Source: Halobacterium hubeiense
GTDB taxonomy: Archaea > Halobacteriota > Halobacteria > Halobacteriales > Halobacteriaceae
Assembly: GCF_001488575.1 (NCBI RefSeq)
Contig: NZ_LN831302.1
Span: 1,116,001-1,180,000, forward strand
Reading direction: 5' to 3'
Length of the DNA stretch: 64,000 nt
Part shown: positions 34,704 to 43,390 of the stretch, in pieces
Position numbering within the stretch: the first letter of the stretch is position 1
Layout: every line of letters begins with the position of its first letter
Notes under the pieces: model-generated
What the model was told of the DNA's origin: nothing
The model's input: only the letters and a program-made list of their open reading frames with translations
The model's database searches: none
Program-made: the position numbers and the translations under genes

Positions 34704-35102
34704 ATGACTACCATCGAAGTCACGAGCACGTCCGAGGAAGGCTACGTCACGCGGTCCCGCGTCGGGGACTTCGAACTGACCATCGACGCCACCGACGAGG
34801 AGGGCCCGAACCCGAACGCGACGCTCCTCGCGGACTACGCGTCCTGTTTCGTCCCGGCGTTCCGCGTCGGCGGTCAGAAGGAGGGCTTCGACGACCTCGG
34901 TCGAATCGACGTCGACGTCGAGGGCGACGTCGATGACGACGACGACCTCGAGGCGATTCGCTTCCACCTCCTCGTCGAGGAGGACCTCGACGACGACGAG
35001 TTCGACGCCATCGTCGAGCGCGCCGAGGACATCTGCCACGTCCACAGCGCGCTCCGCGAGGGCCTCCACGCCGAGATCACCGGCGAGACCGGCGGGTTCT
35101 AG
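34704..35102 (+). CDS. OsmC-like peroxide-detoxifying protein
   Basis: 132 residues. OsmC-family proteins reduce organic peroxides with two cysteines, seen here in LADYASCFVPAF and AEDICHVHSAL. The first segment replaces the common CxxxC-type spacing with an acidic, halophilic version. No signal or membrane segment. It follows the MBL hydrolase by 77 bases on the same strand. A redox role is known for the family; the actual substrate is not. Confidence 0.85.
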   Translation: MTTIEVTSTSEEGYVTRSRVGDFELTIDATDEEGPNPNATLLADYASCFVPAFRVGGQKEGFDDLGRIDVDVEGDVDDDDDLEAIRFHLLVEEDLDDDEFDAIVERAEDICHVHSALREGLHAEITGETGGF

Positions 35103-35162
35103 ACGCTCCCGCACCGTTTTTTCGTCGTAGCTTACAAGCACGCCGACCGCGTAGCTGCGTCC

Positions 35163-35612
35163 ATGTCCAACGACTGGCAGGATTTGGTGGTCGGCGCGCG
35201 CATGGCCGTCGACCAGGAGTTCACCGAGCGCGTGCGAGGGTCGTCGCTGTCGAACTCCCAGTGGGGGCTGGTGATGACCGCCGTCGAGTTCGACATCGAA
35301 GACGCCGCCGACCCGGAGAATGCGCGCATCGTCGCCGACACGTCCAAACTCGAACACGTCCTCCCGGAGATGCAGAACGTCGACGACCAGATGGCGATGG
35401 GCGGCGGCGGCGCTCGCGGACAGTCGAATGATAGCGGCAGCGTCGTCGGCGGCATCAAGGACGCCCTCGGGCTCGGCAGCGACGACGACGGCGACGAGGA
35501 ACTGGAAGCGGAAGCGACGCAGCTCGCCGACGAGTACGCCGACGCGCTCCAGTCCCACCTCGAAGACGAGGGGAAGTGGGAGTCGGTGCGGCGCGCCGCG
35601 GCCGACGACTAG
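35163..35612 (+). CDS. DUF5799-like conserved haloarchaeal protein
   Basis: 149 residues. Begins SNDWQDLVVGARMAVDQEF and ends in an acidic tail. A glycine-rich loop and poly-Asp stretch lie in the middle (about 79-105). The family appears restricted to haloarchaea and has no known function. The family number is from memory. The gene's last bases overlap the stop of a small gene on the opposite strand. Confidence 0.75.
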   Translation: MSNDWQDLVVGARMAVDQEFTERVRGSSLSNSQWGLVMTAVEFDIEDAADPENARIVADTSKLEHVLPEMQNVDDQMAMGGGGARGQSNDSGSVVGGIKDALGLGSDDDGDEELEAEATQLADEYADALQSHLEDEGKWESVRRAAADD

Positions 35613-35755
35613 CCGTCTCCGGAGTGGAAAAGCGTCAGTTCCTCGGCTTCGTAGATGTTGAGGAGTTCCTCGACGAGTTCGTCGTAGGACTCGTCGTCTT
35701 CGCGGAGCGCGTCCAGTCGCTCGGTGGTTTCCTCGCTGAGGTGGACGTCCGGCAT
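35609..35755 (-). CDS. Small antitoxin-like protein, 48 residues
   Basis: ATG at 35755 gives 48 residues beginning PDVHLSEETTERLDALRED, then an acidic helical tail (SYDELVEELLNIYEAEEL). The first strand and helix resemble short antitoxins or RHH-like proteins of haloarchaea that are often found without a toxin. Its stop overlaps that of the DUF5799 gene. No toxin gene is nearby, so it may be a solitary regulator. Confidence 0.65.
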   Translation of the reverse strand: MPDVHLSEETTERLDALREDDESYDELVEELLNIYEAEELTLFHSGDG

Positions 35756-35827
35756 ACGCAAAGCCACGGCCGCCGCCAGCATAACTTGTCGGGAAGGTTT
35801 TTGCCCCGTCGCACCCACGCTACGACC

Positions 35828-36121
35828 ATGTCTGACGGCTTCAACCTCGACCTGCGGAACGCCGAGGAGGAGATCGACGTCCCCGAGTCCTTCGACGGGA
35901 GCGTCGTCCTCGGCGTCCTCGACGGCACGACGCCGGACGGCGACTGGCTCGACGAAGTCCACGACGGCAACGTCCTCCTGCTCGCCGTCGACGGCGACCT
36001 CAACGACCTCGCCGCCGGGTTCGCCGGCAACGTCAAGGACGCCGGCGGCACGCTCATGCACTTCCGGGAGTTCCTCGTCGTCGCGCCGCCCGGCGTCGGC
36101 GTGGACGCCGACCGGCTCTAA
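35828..36121 (+). CDS. DUF5779-like conserved haloarchaeal protein
   Basis: 97 residues: GSVVLGVLDGTTPDGDWLDEV, NVLLLAVDGDLNDLAAGFA and the C-terminal FLVVAPPGVGVDADRL. The alternation of strands and helices suggests a small alpha/beta domain. The family number is from memory and its function is unknown. It is divergent from the antitoxin-like gene and convergent with the sugar dehydrogenase. Confidence 0.75.
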   Translation: MSDGFNLDLRNAEEEIDVPESFDGSVVLGVLDGTTPDGDWLDEVHDGNVLLLAVDGDLNDLAAGFAGNVKDAGGTLMHFREFLVVAPPGVGVDADRL

Positions 36122-36145
36122 GGCAGAGAATACAGTACGGCGCGG

Positions 36146-37429
36146 CTACCAGGTCAGTCCGTCGTACGTGATGCCGTCGCGGCGTTCGACGATGCGCCGG
36201 CCGTCGACGACCACGGGTTCAGCCATCGCATCGAATTCCTCGTCGAGTGCGGCGAACTCGTCCCAGTCCGTGACGAACACGGCGCCGGATGCGCCGTCGA
36301 GTGCTGCTCGCGCGCTGTCCGTATACTCGACGTCGGGGCGTTTCTCGGCCATTTTCTCGGTCGCGACCGGGTCGTACGCGACGACGTCGGCGCCACGGTC
36401 GTGGAGGCCGTCGATGACCGGAATCGCGCGCGTCCCACGGATGTCGTCGGTGCCAGGCTTGAACGAAAGGCCGAGCACGGCGACGCGCTCGCCGTCGACG
36501 TCGACGTGGTCGTCGAGCAGCGAGAGGAGGCGTTCGGGCTGGCGGTCGTTGACCTCGACGGCGGCTTCGAGGACCGCGGGGTCGTAGCCTTCGTCCTTGG
36601 CCGCAGAGATAATTGCAGCCGTATCTTTGGGAAAACAACTTCCGCCCCACCCCACTCCAGAACGGAGGAACTGGCCGCTGATGCGGTCGTCGTGTGCGAT
36701 GGCGTCAGCGACCTTGTAGGCGTCGACGCCGAACTCCTTGCAGATGTTCCCGATGTCGTTGATGAGGCTGACTTTCGCCGCGAGGAAGCCGTTGTTCGCG
36801 TACTTGATCATCTCGGCCTCGCGCAGCCCCGTCTCGACGACCGCTGGATCGCCGTCGGCAGCATCGACGAGCGGCTCGTAGACGTCGTGGAGCACGTCGT
36901 AGGCCGCCTCGTCGGTCGCGCCGTAAACGACCTTATCCGGATGCAGGAAGTCCTCGACGGCCGTCCCCATGCGGAGGAATTCGGGATTCATCGCGAGCGT
37001 CGCGCCGTCGAACCCGCCGCGTTCGAGCGCCGGCGCGACGACGTCCTCAGTCGTGCCGGGGACAACCGTGCTCTTCACGACGACGACGTGGTCGTCCTTG
37101 CCCGCGAGCGCTTCGCCAAGTGACTCGGCGCCCGCCTGCATAATCGAGGTGTCGATGCGGCCATCCTCTTCAGAGGGCGTCGGCAACGCGAGAAACGTCA
37201 CGTCCGTCTCGCGCACCGCATCGTAGTCCGTCGTCGCTCGTAGTTGGTCGCCCGCGTGCTCGGCGATGCGTTCCTCGAGCCCGGGCTCGTGAATCGGCGC
37301 GCGCCCGTCGTTGATGGTGTCGACGATGTCCTCGTCGACGTCCACGTTCACGACGGAGTGCCCGAGGTCCGCGAAACACGCCGCGACAGTCGTGCCGACG
37401 TAGCCGCTGCCGACGATGCTGACGTTCAC
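36146..37429 (-). CDS. aglM: UDP-glucose 6-dehydrogenase (nucleotide-sugar dehydrogenase)
   Basis: 427 residues using the GTG at 37429. It oxidises UDP-glucose to UDP-glucuronate twice with NAD. The Rossmann motif is [11 protein letters not shown], with [15 protein letters not shown] and the catalytic cysteine C265 in [11 protein letters not shown]. The GTG has an AGGTGGA ribosome site just upstream and a TTAATA box further up; the ATG at 37453 is an alternative. The product could feed uronic acids into the glycan made by the 41-59 kb locus. Other UDP-sugar substrates (for example N-acetylmannosamine) are possible. Confidence 0.85.
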   Translation of the reverse strand: MNVSIVGSGYVGTTVAACFADLGHSVVNVDVDEDIVDTINDGRAPIHEPGLEERIAEHAGDQLRATTDYDAVRETDVTFLALPTPSEEDGRIDTSIMQAGAESLGEALAGKDDHVVVVKSTVVPGTTEDVVAPALERGGFDGATLAMNPEFLRMGTAVEDFLHPDKVVYGATDEAAYDVLHDVYEPLVDAADGDPAVVETGLREAEMIKYANNGFLAAKVSLINDIGNICKEFGVDAYKVADAIAHDDRISGQFLRSGVGWGGSCFPKDTAAIISAAKDEGYDPAVLEAAVEVNDRQPERLLSLLDDHVDVDGERVAVLGLSFKPGTDDIRGTRAIPVIDGLHDRGADVVAYDPVATEKMAEKRPDVEYTDSARAALDGASGAVFVTDWDEFAALDEEFDAMAEPVVVDGRRIVERRDGITYDGLTW

Positions 37430-37501
37430 GTTGAGTCCACCTTGCCAGCCCATACGCGAGGGTCGTATTAATGCCGTTCGTCCCGGACAGCAGCGGCTCG
37501 T

Positions 37502-37852
37502 TTACGCCGTCCCCTCGAACATCGCGTCCGCGGACGTCTTCTCGCGGTTGAACGACGTCACCGTCGCGCGAATCACGTCCCCCTCCGAGACTGCGTCGGG
37601 GACGTCCTCGGTGAACAGCACGAACCCCTCGACTTTGCCGACGGCAACGCGTTCGCCGGAGTGATGGTCGGTGAACTCCGTGATTCCAAACTCGTAGGTC
37701 TCCCCAAGTTCGACCGGCGGGTCGCGTTCCTGCGCAGCCTCGTGGGCGCGCTTTGACTCGCTGCTGCCCGAGGACAGCCGTCGCCAGAGCAGCAGTGTAG
37801 CGAGTACGACGATAGCTGCGCCGACGCCGGCGGCGACCAGCACATAGTCCAT
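37502..37852 (-). CDS. Membrane-anchored TRAM-domain protein
   Basis: 116 residues. One N-terminal membrane helix (LVAAGVGAAIVVLATLLLW) is followed by a charged linker and a TRAM domain (about 48-114, GETYEFGITEFTDHHSGERVA, EGDVIRATVTSFNREKTSA). TRAM domains bind RNA; in cold-adapted archaea free TRAM proteins act as RNA chaperones. Anchoring to the membrane is a variation seen in haloarchaea. It lies 48 bases upstream of the sugar dehydrogenase on the same strand. Confidence 0.85.
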   Translation of the reverse strand: MDYVLVAAGVGAAIVVLATLLLWRRLSSGSSESKRAHEAAQERDPPVELGETYEFGITEFTDHHSGERVAVGKVEGFVLFTEDVPDAVSEGDVIRATVTSFNREKTSADAMFEGTA

Positions 37853-37988
37853 GCCGTACGCCTCGCAGTCGAGGGCCTACAATCCGTCGAATATGGGCGT
37901 GCCAGCCATTGGTTCGTACGGCGTAGGTGTTCCGGCGGGAACCGTGGCCGGACCCTGTTTTTTGTGAGTGGTCGCCGTACGTGGGTGT

Positions 37989-38702
37989 ATGCCGATGAAA
38001 GCCACCGGGACTGCGACCGGGTACGCGGAGATCGACCGCTTCGACGACGGCGTCGGGTGGATCGCCCACCCTAATGAGGAGATGCGACGGGCGAGTCATG
38101 CGTTGCGTGTGCCCGCGGGTGAGCCGGGCACCGACGACGCGAGCGGCGGAGCCGGGAGCACCGACGACGGCGATGTCTGGATAATTGATCCCGTGGGCGC
38201 CGACGGCGTTGACGACCTGTTCGCGGAGTTCGGCGACGTCCGCGGCGTGGTCGTGCTGATGGACCGCCACGGCCGGGACGCCGCAGCGGTCGCACAGCGC
38301 CACGACGTGCCGATTTTCGTGCCGTCGTTCGTGGACCCCGGCATCGACGCCCGCACTCAGCCCGTGACCGACCGCCTGCCGGGCACCGACTTCGAGGTCG
38401 TGCGGACCGTCGACTGGCCGGGCTGGGACGAGGCCGCGCTCTTCGACGGCGAGACGCTCGTCGTCGGCGACGCCGTCGGCACGGCCACATACTTCACGAC
38501 CGGCGACGAGCGCGTCGGCGTCCACCCGATGCTGCGCGTGAAGCCGCCGCGCGCGCTCGAAGGGCTCCGGCCGGAGCGCATCCTCGTCGGCCACGGGGAG
38601 GGCGTGATGCGCGACGCAACGAGTGCGCTGGAGTACGCGCTCGACGGCGCGCGGCGCCGCGCGCCGAAGGCGTGGCTGGACGCCGTGCGGTCGATGGTGT
38701 AG
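37989..38702 (+). CDS. Degenerate metallo-beta-lactamase-like protein
   Basis: 237 residues. Layout and strands (VWIIDPVGADGVDDLF, GVVVLMDRHGRDAAAV, LVVGDAVGTATYF, ERILVGHGEGV) recall the MBL fold with the HxHxDH metal motif replaced by DRHGRD. It therefore may have lost metal catalysis or use a different site. The start at 37989 is preferred over an upstream GTG. No partner gene is adjacent. The fold assignment is moderately supported. Confidence 0.7.
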   Translation: MPMKATGTATGYAEIDRFDDGVGWIAHPNEEMRRASHALRVPAGEPGTDDASGGAGSTDDGDVWIIDPVGADGVDDLFAEFGDVRGVVVLMDRHGRDAAAVAQRHDVPIFVPSFVDPGIDARTQPVTDRLPGTDFEVVRTVDWPGWDEAALFDGETLVVGDAVGTATYFTTGDERVGVHPMLRVKPPRALEGLRPERILVGHGEGVMRDATSALEYALDGARRRAPKAWLDAVRSMV

Positions 38703-38750
38703 GGTCACGCTGTTACTCAGGTTCGGGGCGATTGGGTGGGTCGCGTCGAG

Positions 38751-38794
38751 CTTAACCAACACTCGCCCGCTATCGCCCGCCACTGTTGGTTAAG
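38751..38794. repeat. Perfect 11-base inverted repeat, long hairpin
   Basis: CTTAACCAACA (38751-38761) and TGTTGGTTAAG (38784-38794) are exact reverse complements around 22 bases that themselves carry CGCCCGC twice. It lies 48 bases after the stop at 38702. Possible terminator, regulatory RNA end, or terminal repeat of a lost element. Confidence 0.5.
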
Positions 38795-38977
38795 GCCGAG
38801 ACTGGGGGACGTGTCGAACCCTCGCTTGAGAGCGCCCCAGTGCTCGAACGTTTTGGAGGACGCGCTGGCGTTCGCTCGTGGCGTGACGCTACAGGCTACC
38901 AACCGATGACGTAGTCGTGGTGACTGTCTACGAGGGCGTTCGCCGTAATCCGAGTGCCGATACACCTATTCATTTGC

Positions 38978-38996
38978 AGTTACAATATAGTTACAA
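38978..38996. promoter_or_regulatory. Direct repeat AGTTACAA, operator candidate
   Basis: AGTTACAA occurs at 38978-38985 and 38989-38996, eleven bases apart, right before the ATG at 38999. Suited to an autoregulatory antitoxin. The spacing equals that of the repeat before the RHH antitoxin. Confidence 0.45.
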
Positions 38997-38998
38997 CG

Positions 38999-39376
38999 AT
39001 GGCTGTCCGCTTCGACGACTACGACCCAGACGACGGTCGAATCGACGTCTCGGACGGGACGAACGCCCACACCATCCTCTCGTTTCTCGCCGAGAATCCT
39101 GACCTCGGGTTCACGCCCAAGGAAATCCACGAGCAGACTGGTGTGCCCCGCGGGAGCGTCGGGAGCACGCTCGCTCGCCTCGAGGAGCATGGCCTCGTCC
39201 GACACAAAGGTGATTACTGGGCAGTCGCCGAAGACGACCGCCTCGGCTCGATCGTCGCGATGAACCACTCGTTCGACGCGTTCGCAGCGTACACCGACCG
39301 ATACGCGGACAACGACGACTGGGCTGCGGACCTCCCCGACCTCGACGAGAACCACGACGTGGACACGGAGGCCTAG
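38999..39376 (+). CDS. Winged-helix antitoxin-like protein
   Basis: 125 residues. A winged-helix domain (about 20-75) is visible: HTILSFLAENPDLGFTPKEI, then TGVPRGSVGSTLARLEEHGL and a wing with RHKGDYWAV. The C-terminal half is acidic and likely binds the toxin. Only three bases separate its stop from the GTG of the PemK-type gene. The start 38999 follows a TATA-like CCTATTCA about 30 bases upstream. Family of haloarchaeal MarR-like antitoxins. Confidence 0.8.
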   Translation: MAVRFDDYDPDDGRIDVSDGTNAHTILSFLAENPDLGFTPKEIHEQTGVPRGSVGSTLARLEEHGLVRHKGDYWAVAEDDRLGSIVAMNHSFDAFAAYTDRYADNDDWAADLPDLDENHDVDTEA

Positions 39377-39379
39377 CTT

Positions 39380-39715
39380 GTGGCGTACGCACAGGGCGCA
39401 ATCGTTGTCGGGGCCGACCCTTTCGGCGGGAGTCAACAGCGCCCGTATCTCGTGCTCTCGAACACGACGCATCCGTTCCACGGCACCGAGTATCTCGCTG
39501 CGCTCGTGACGACCACCGAGCGAGCGCAGGCAGTTCCGCTGGCTGGCGCGTACGCCGAAGGCCAACTCCCCTACGAGTCCTACGTCAACCCCGGGAATAT
39601 TCTCACACTGAAGGAGACTGCCATCGAGAAGCGCGTCGCCCAAGCCACCGTAGACGTTGTCGCATCAACCATCGACGAACTCACTGCGTACGTCGCGCCC
39701 GAATCGACACTGTAG
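39380..39715 (+). CDS. MazF/PemK-like toxin
   Basis: 111 residues from GTG 39380. The SH3-like PemK fold is suggested by QGAIVVGADPFGGSQQRPYLVLSN at the N-terminus and VNPGNILTLKE and EKRVAQATVDVV later. Such toxins cleave RNA at short sequences. Directly follows the winged-helix gene in an operon. The pairing with a winged-helix antitoxin, rather than an AbrB or RHH type, is less common. Confidence 0.8.
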   Translation: MAYAQGAIVVGADPFGGSQQRPYLVLSNTTHPFHGTEYLAALVTTTERAQAVPLAGAYAEGQLPYESYVNPGNILTLKETAIEKRVAQATVDVVASTIDELTAYVAPESTL

Positions 39716-40555
39716 TCGTTCAAGGTGCGACATCGGGACTGTGCCTGCAGAGATTCGACGGTGACCGTGCACTGAAGCCACGCACATCCCGACAGATCGC
39801 TGCGCCGGATTCGACCAAGGACACCTACAGAGGCTCTCAGTCCGCAACAACCCCATCCGAAGCGTCTGTAGCACAGGCGCAGCCAGACGCTGGAGAAGTA
39901 CTCTCGAAGCACGACTGGCACACGGATTTAGGCGCGTGAGCCAGAGCTAGCACTCGCTGGGACCCGACACACCGAGCGATCGTGGCGGTTCGTGGTACAG
40001 ACCCGTGCTGTCACGTGGTTTTCGCAACCGGGATCGGCGAATCGTCCTCACCCGTGCGTCAGTGGGTGATTGTACTAGGTGGCCGCCGTCTGGTGGTTCG
40101 CAGCGACTGCAGTGGTCGTCGTCCGTTCGACAGCCGGAATTCGTTGTAAATATTTCCAACACTAGCGTCGTCTATGCTCGCTTTTGCCGATGTACACACT
40201 GCTTCACTCTGGCGAATCGGCGAGTCGGCGAAACATTCCACGATAGCTAATATGTTCTCAGACGGAGATTCCTAATCGTACGTTGCAGCGGCTGTCACCC
40301 AGGATTAGTGTGGTCGTGCTGACTGCCCGTCCTCGTTGGCGGCCTTGCGTATCGCGTCGCTCGCTACGAACAGTGACAACCCCGGTTCTTGCGGACGATT
40401 CGTTCTCTGTAGTTCGGTGTCGGTCTGGACGCGAAGCGTCGACCTGCAACGCCCGTCCGTTCTCGCCAACCGAGCGCGACTGCTCGTCGCGGAGGCGGTC
40501 GATGGTGTGCAGTCGCGGTCGCCACCTATTCGACGCGTGAGGACCAAACGTGGCT
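39716..40555 (+). other. Gene-poor 840-base stretch
   Basis: No convincing gene. Short frames on both strands have untypical composition. A protein-like stretch at about 39816-39950 (LQRLSVRNNPIRSVC, then a stop) may be a relic. A possible TATA, CCTATTCG at about 40525-40532, sits 25-30 bases before the SDR gene at 40556. Confidence 0.4.
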
Positions 40556-41191
40556 ATGGACGTACTCGTTGCTGGTTCGCACGGCCAGGTTGGACAGCAT
40601 CTCACGGAACGGCTCGCGGATGGCGAGCACCGCGTCTACGGGATGGTCCGGGACGAAGCCCAGACCGACGACATCGCGGCGCTCGGTGCCGAGCCAGTCG
40701 TCGCAGACCTAACGGAGTCAGTCGCGCACGCCGTCGATGGCTGCGACGCCGTCGTGTTCGCCGCCGGGTCGGGCGGTGAAGCGGTCGAAGCCGTTGACCG
40801 CGACGGCGCGATTCGGCTCGTCGACGCCGCCGCGGACGCGGGTGTCGAGCGCTTCGTGATGTTGAGTTCGATGTTCGCCGACCAGCCTGCGGCCGCGCCG
40901 GAGCCGCTGCGCGACTACCTGCGCGCGAAGGGCGCAGCCGACCGATACCTCCGCGAGAGCGACCTGACGTACACCGTGGTCCGCCCCGGCGAACTCACGA
41001 CCGAGCCGGCGACGGGCCGGATTCGCACGGCCGCCGACCTCTCGCAGACAGACGGCGACGTGCCCCGCGAAGACGTCGCGCACACCCTCGCAGCGACGCT
41101 CACCACCGAGGCGACGTACGGCGAAACCTTCGAGGTGCTGTCCGGGGACGAACCGGTCGAAGCGGCGCTGACCGACCCGTTACGCGAGTGA
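40556..41191 (+). CDS. NAD(P)-binding SDR-type protein (NmrA-like)
   Basis: 211 residues, start at ATG 40556. The N-terminal Rossmann motif is VLVAGSHGQVGQHL (GxxGxxG). It continues with VVFAAGSGG and VERFVMLSSMF, as in NAD(P)-binding epimerase or flavin-reductase-like proteins of the extended SDR type. The C-terminal region has DVPREDVAHTLAATL. A redox or sensor role is likely but unspecified. It lies convergent with aglJ and is not obviously part of the glycan locus. Confidence 0.85.
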   Translation: MDVLVAGSHGQVGQHLTERLADGEHRVYGMVRDEAQTDDIAALGAEPVVADLTESVAHAVDGCDAVVFAAGSGGEAVEAVDRDGAIRLVDAAADAGVERFVMLSSMFADQPAAAPEPLRDYLRAKGAADRYLRESDLTYTVVRPGELTTEPATGRIRTAADLSQTDGDVPREDVAHTLAATLTTEATYGETFEVLSGDEPVEAALTDPLRE

Positions 41192-41204
41192 CGACGGTGC
41201 CCGC

Positions 41205-42122
41205 TCAGTCCTCGCGCAGCCGGTCGATGCGCTGGCGCTGCTCGCGGTGCAGCGAGACCATAATATCGGAGACCACGCCGAACATCACCAGCTGGACGCC
41301 CAGCAGGAGGAGGACGCCGGCGACCATCGTGAGCGCTTCGTGGGAGATGTTCTTCACGAACCAGTCGTAGCCGACGTAGCCCGCGAGCGCGACGCCGGCG
41401 GTGCCGAAGACGGCGCCGACGCTCCCGAAGTAGAACAGGGGGTTGGAGGTCTTCGCAAGGCTGTACAGCGTGAAAATGATTCTGCCGCCGTCCGAGATCG
41501 GGTGGAGGTTCGTCTCCGAGCCCTCGGGTCGAGCGCGGTACGTCGTCGGCACCACCTCGACGGGAATGTTGTGGCGCGCGCATTCGACGGCCATCTCCGT
41601 CTCGATGCCGAACCCCTCCGCGGAGAGGAACATCTGCTCGAACGACTCGCGGGTGAATGCACGGTACCCCGAGAGGATGTCCCCATACTCTTCGCCGTGA
41701 ATGCGGTGGAACGCCCGGTTGATGAGACGGTTGCCAAACTGGTTGAGTTTCGTCATCGCGCCCGGCTGCATGTCCGCCGTGCGGTCGCCGACGACGTGGT
41801 CGGCGCGTCCCTCGACGAGCGGGTCGAGGAGGCGCGGCGCTTGCTCTGGTGGGTTCGTGGCGTCGCCGTCGAGCAAGAGGACGTACGTCTCGTCGATGTG
41901 TTCGACGCCCTCACGGACTGCTTGTCCTTTGCCGGAGCCGGTTTGTTCGATGACGTCCGCGTCGTGCTCGCGTGCGATCCTTTGGGTATCGTCCTCGGAG
42001 TGGCCGTCGACGACGAGAACGTGGCCGATGCCGACGTCGTAGAGCCCGTCCACGACGCTGCCGATGGTCGTCGCCTCGTTCCGCGTCGGAACGAGCGCGC
42101 ACACGTCCTCGTAGTCGGTCAT
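41205..42122 (-). CDS. aglJ: AglJ-type dolichol-phosphate glycosyltransferase
   Basis: 305 residues. GT2 family: ALVPTRNEATTIGSVV, the metal motif LLLDGDATNPPE, and LSGYRAFTRESFEQM. Two C-terminal membrane helices (PLFYFGSVGAVFGTAGVALA and LTMVAGVLLLLGVQLVMF) anchor it. In Haloferax AglJ adds the first hexose to dolichol phosphate for N-glycosylation. This homologue begins the glycan locus in the window. The start 42122 leaves a clean N-terminus. Divergent from the next GT. Confidence 0.82.
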   Translation of the reverse strand: MTDYEDVCALVPTRNEATTIGSVVDGLYDVGIGHVLVVDGHSEDDTQRIAREHDADVIEQTGSGKGQAVREGVEHIDETYVLLLDGDATNPPEQAPRLLDPLVEGRADHVVGDRTADMQPGAMTKLNQFGNRLINRAFHRIHGEEYGDILSGYRAFTRESFEQMFLSAEGFGIETEMAVECARHNIPVEVVPTTYRARPEGSETNLHPISDGGRIIFTLYSLAKTSNPLFYFGSVGAVFGTAGVALAGYVGYDWFVKNISHEALTMVAGVLLLLGVQLVMFGVVSDIMVSLHREQRQRIDRLRED

Positions 42123-42210
42123 TACCGGGAGTGGTTGGTCGGAGCGCAAAAACGTATTCCTTTCAAATATTGGCGGAGGGGTTTTACCCCGACGTATGCT
42201 ACTCCAACAT

Positions 42211-43353
42211 ATGAACACACTCGCAGTGGCCGCGCTCGCGCTTCTCGCGGTGACGGCCGCACCCTACGTCGGCTATCTCGCGCTCTACGCGTGGGTTCGG
42301 CCGTCAGGGTCGCCGGCGGACAAGCGGGAGTCCGAACCCTCGGTCAGCATTGTCCTCCCGACGTACAACGAGGAGAAAATCGTCGAGACGAAACTCAACG
42401 ACATCCTCGAACTCGACTATCCAATGGAGAAAGTGGAGTTGGTGGTCGTCGACTCCTCGACGGACGACACGCAAGACATCATCCGCGAGTACTTCGCGGA
42501 GTTGGACGCCCCGGAGCTCGTGTTGCTCGAAGAGGACGAGCGCCGCGGGCTCGCCCCCGCACTCAACGACGCCTACGCGGCGGCGTCGAATGAGATGGTC
42601 GTGAAGACGGACTGCGACTCAAAACTCCCGCCAAATGTTCTCAGGGAGGCTGCTGCGAATCTCGCCGACGATGATATTGCGGCGGTGACTGGTCGGAACG
42701 TCGAAGTCCTGGGTGGCAGCGAGGTGGAGTCGGGCTATCGCGGCGTGCAGTCACATATCCAGCAGTTGGAGTCGCACCTCGACTCGACGCTCATCTTCCA
42801 CGGGCCGTTCTCCGCGTTCGAGAACGACGCCATCCTCCCTATCGACCCGAATTCGCTGGCCGATGACACGGAGCTTGCGTTGAAGATTCGCCGGCAAGGT
42901 GGCCGCGTCATCTTCGACCCCGCCGTGCAATACATGGAAGCCAGCTTCTCGGACTTCGTGAAGCGCCGCAAACAGAAAGACCGCCGTGGGATGGGCTTGA
43001 TTCGGTTGTTAGTGCAGCACCGGGACGCGCTCGGGAAGTACGGGAAGTACGGCAAGGTCGTGTTGCCGTTCAACTGGTGGTTCATGATCGTCTCCCCGTG
43101 GCTGCTGGCCGCAACGCTCGTCGTCGGGACTGGTGCAGCCTTCTCGCTGTTCGGTGTGGGTGGGCTGGTGTTGCCCGCCGCCATCGCGGCGTTCGCGTAC
43201 CTCGGGCAGAAAGACGTACTCGGGCCGGCGCAGGCGCTGTACTCGATTTTCGACACGCAGGTGTCGCTGGTGCGGGCAAGCGTGGAGTTGCTGCGCGGGA
43301 GGGGTGACGGCACGTGGGAAGTTGACGCGGAACTGCGCGAGGCGTTCGAATGA
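42211..43353 (+). CDS. Membrane-bound GT2 glycosyltransferase
   Basis: 380 residues. An N-terminal membrane helix (LAVAALALLAVTAAPYVGYLA) is followed by a GT2 catalytic domain: VSIVLPTYNEEKIVETKL, KTDCDSKLPP as the DxD-like site, and DDTELALKIRRQGG with FDPAVQYMEA. Two or three C-terminal helices follow (PWLLAATLVVGTG). It may act on a lipid-linked sugar on the cytoplasmic face. The ATG at 42211 is preferred over 42196 by the conserved helix. Role in the glycan is inferred. Confidence 0.85.
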   Translation: MNTLAVAALALLAVTAAPYVGYLALYAWVRPSGSPADKRESEPSVSIVLPTYNEEKIVETKLNDILELDYPMEKVELVVVDSSTDDTQDIIREYFAELDAPELVLLEEDERRGLAPALNDAYAAASNEMVVKTDCDSKLPPNVLREAAANLADDDIAAVTGRNVEVLGGSEVESGYRGVQSHIQQLESHLDSTLIFHGPFSAFENDAILPIDPNSLADDTELALKIRRQGGRVIFDPAVQYMEASFSDFVKRRKQKDRRGMGLIRLLVQHRDALGKYGKYGKVVLPFNWWFMIVSPWLLAATLVVGTGAAFSLFGVGGLVLPAAIAAFAYLGQKDVLGPAQALYSIFDTQVSLVRASVELLRGRGDGTWEVDAELREAFE

Positions 43354-43390
43354 AAAACGATAATCACGCAGGGCGGAGGACGGGACGATA

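Noticed and set aside
38717-38965. 82-codon minus-strand frame over the inverted repeat, resembling the edge of an IS605-type element
   Set aside because: I could not recognise any transposase motif or element end, so a mobile element cannot be claimed.
39947-40162. 71-codon minus-strand frame after an AT-rich sequence
   Set aside because: Odd composition rich in Arg, Pro and Cys, with no domain; likely chance.
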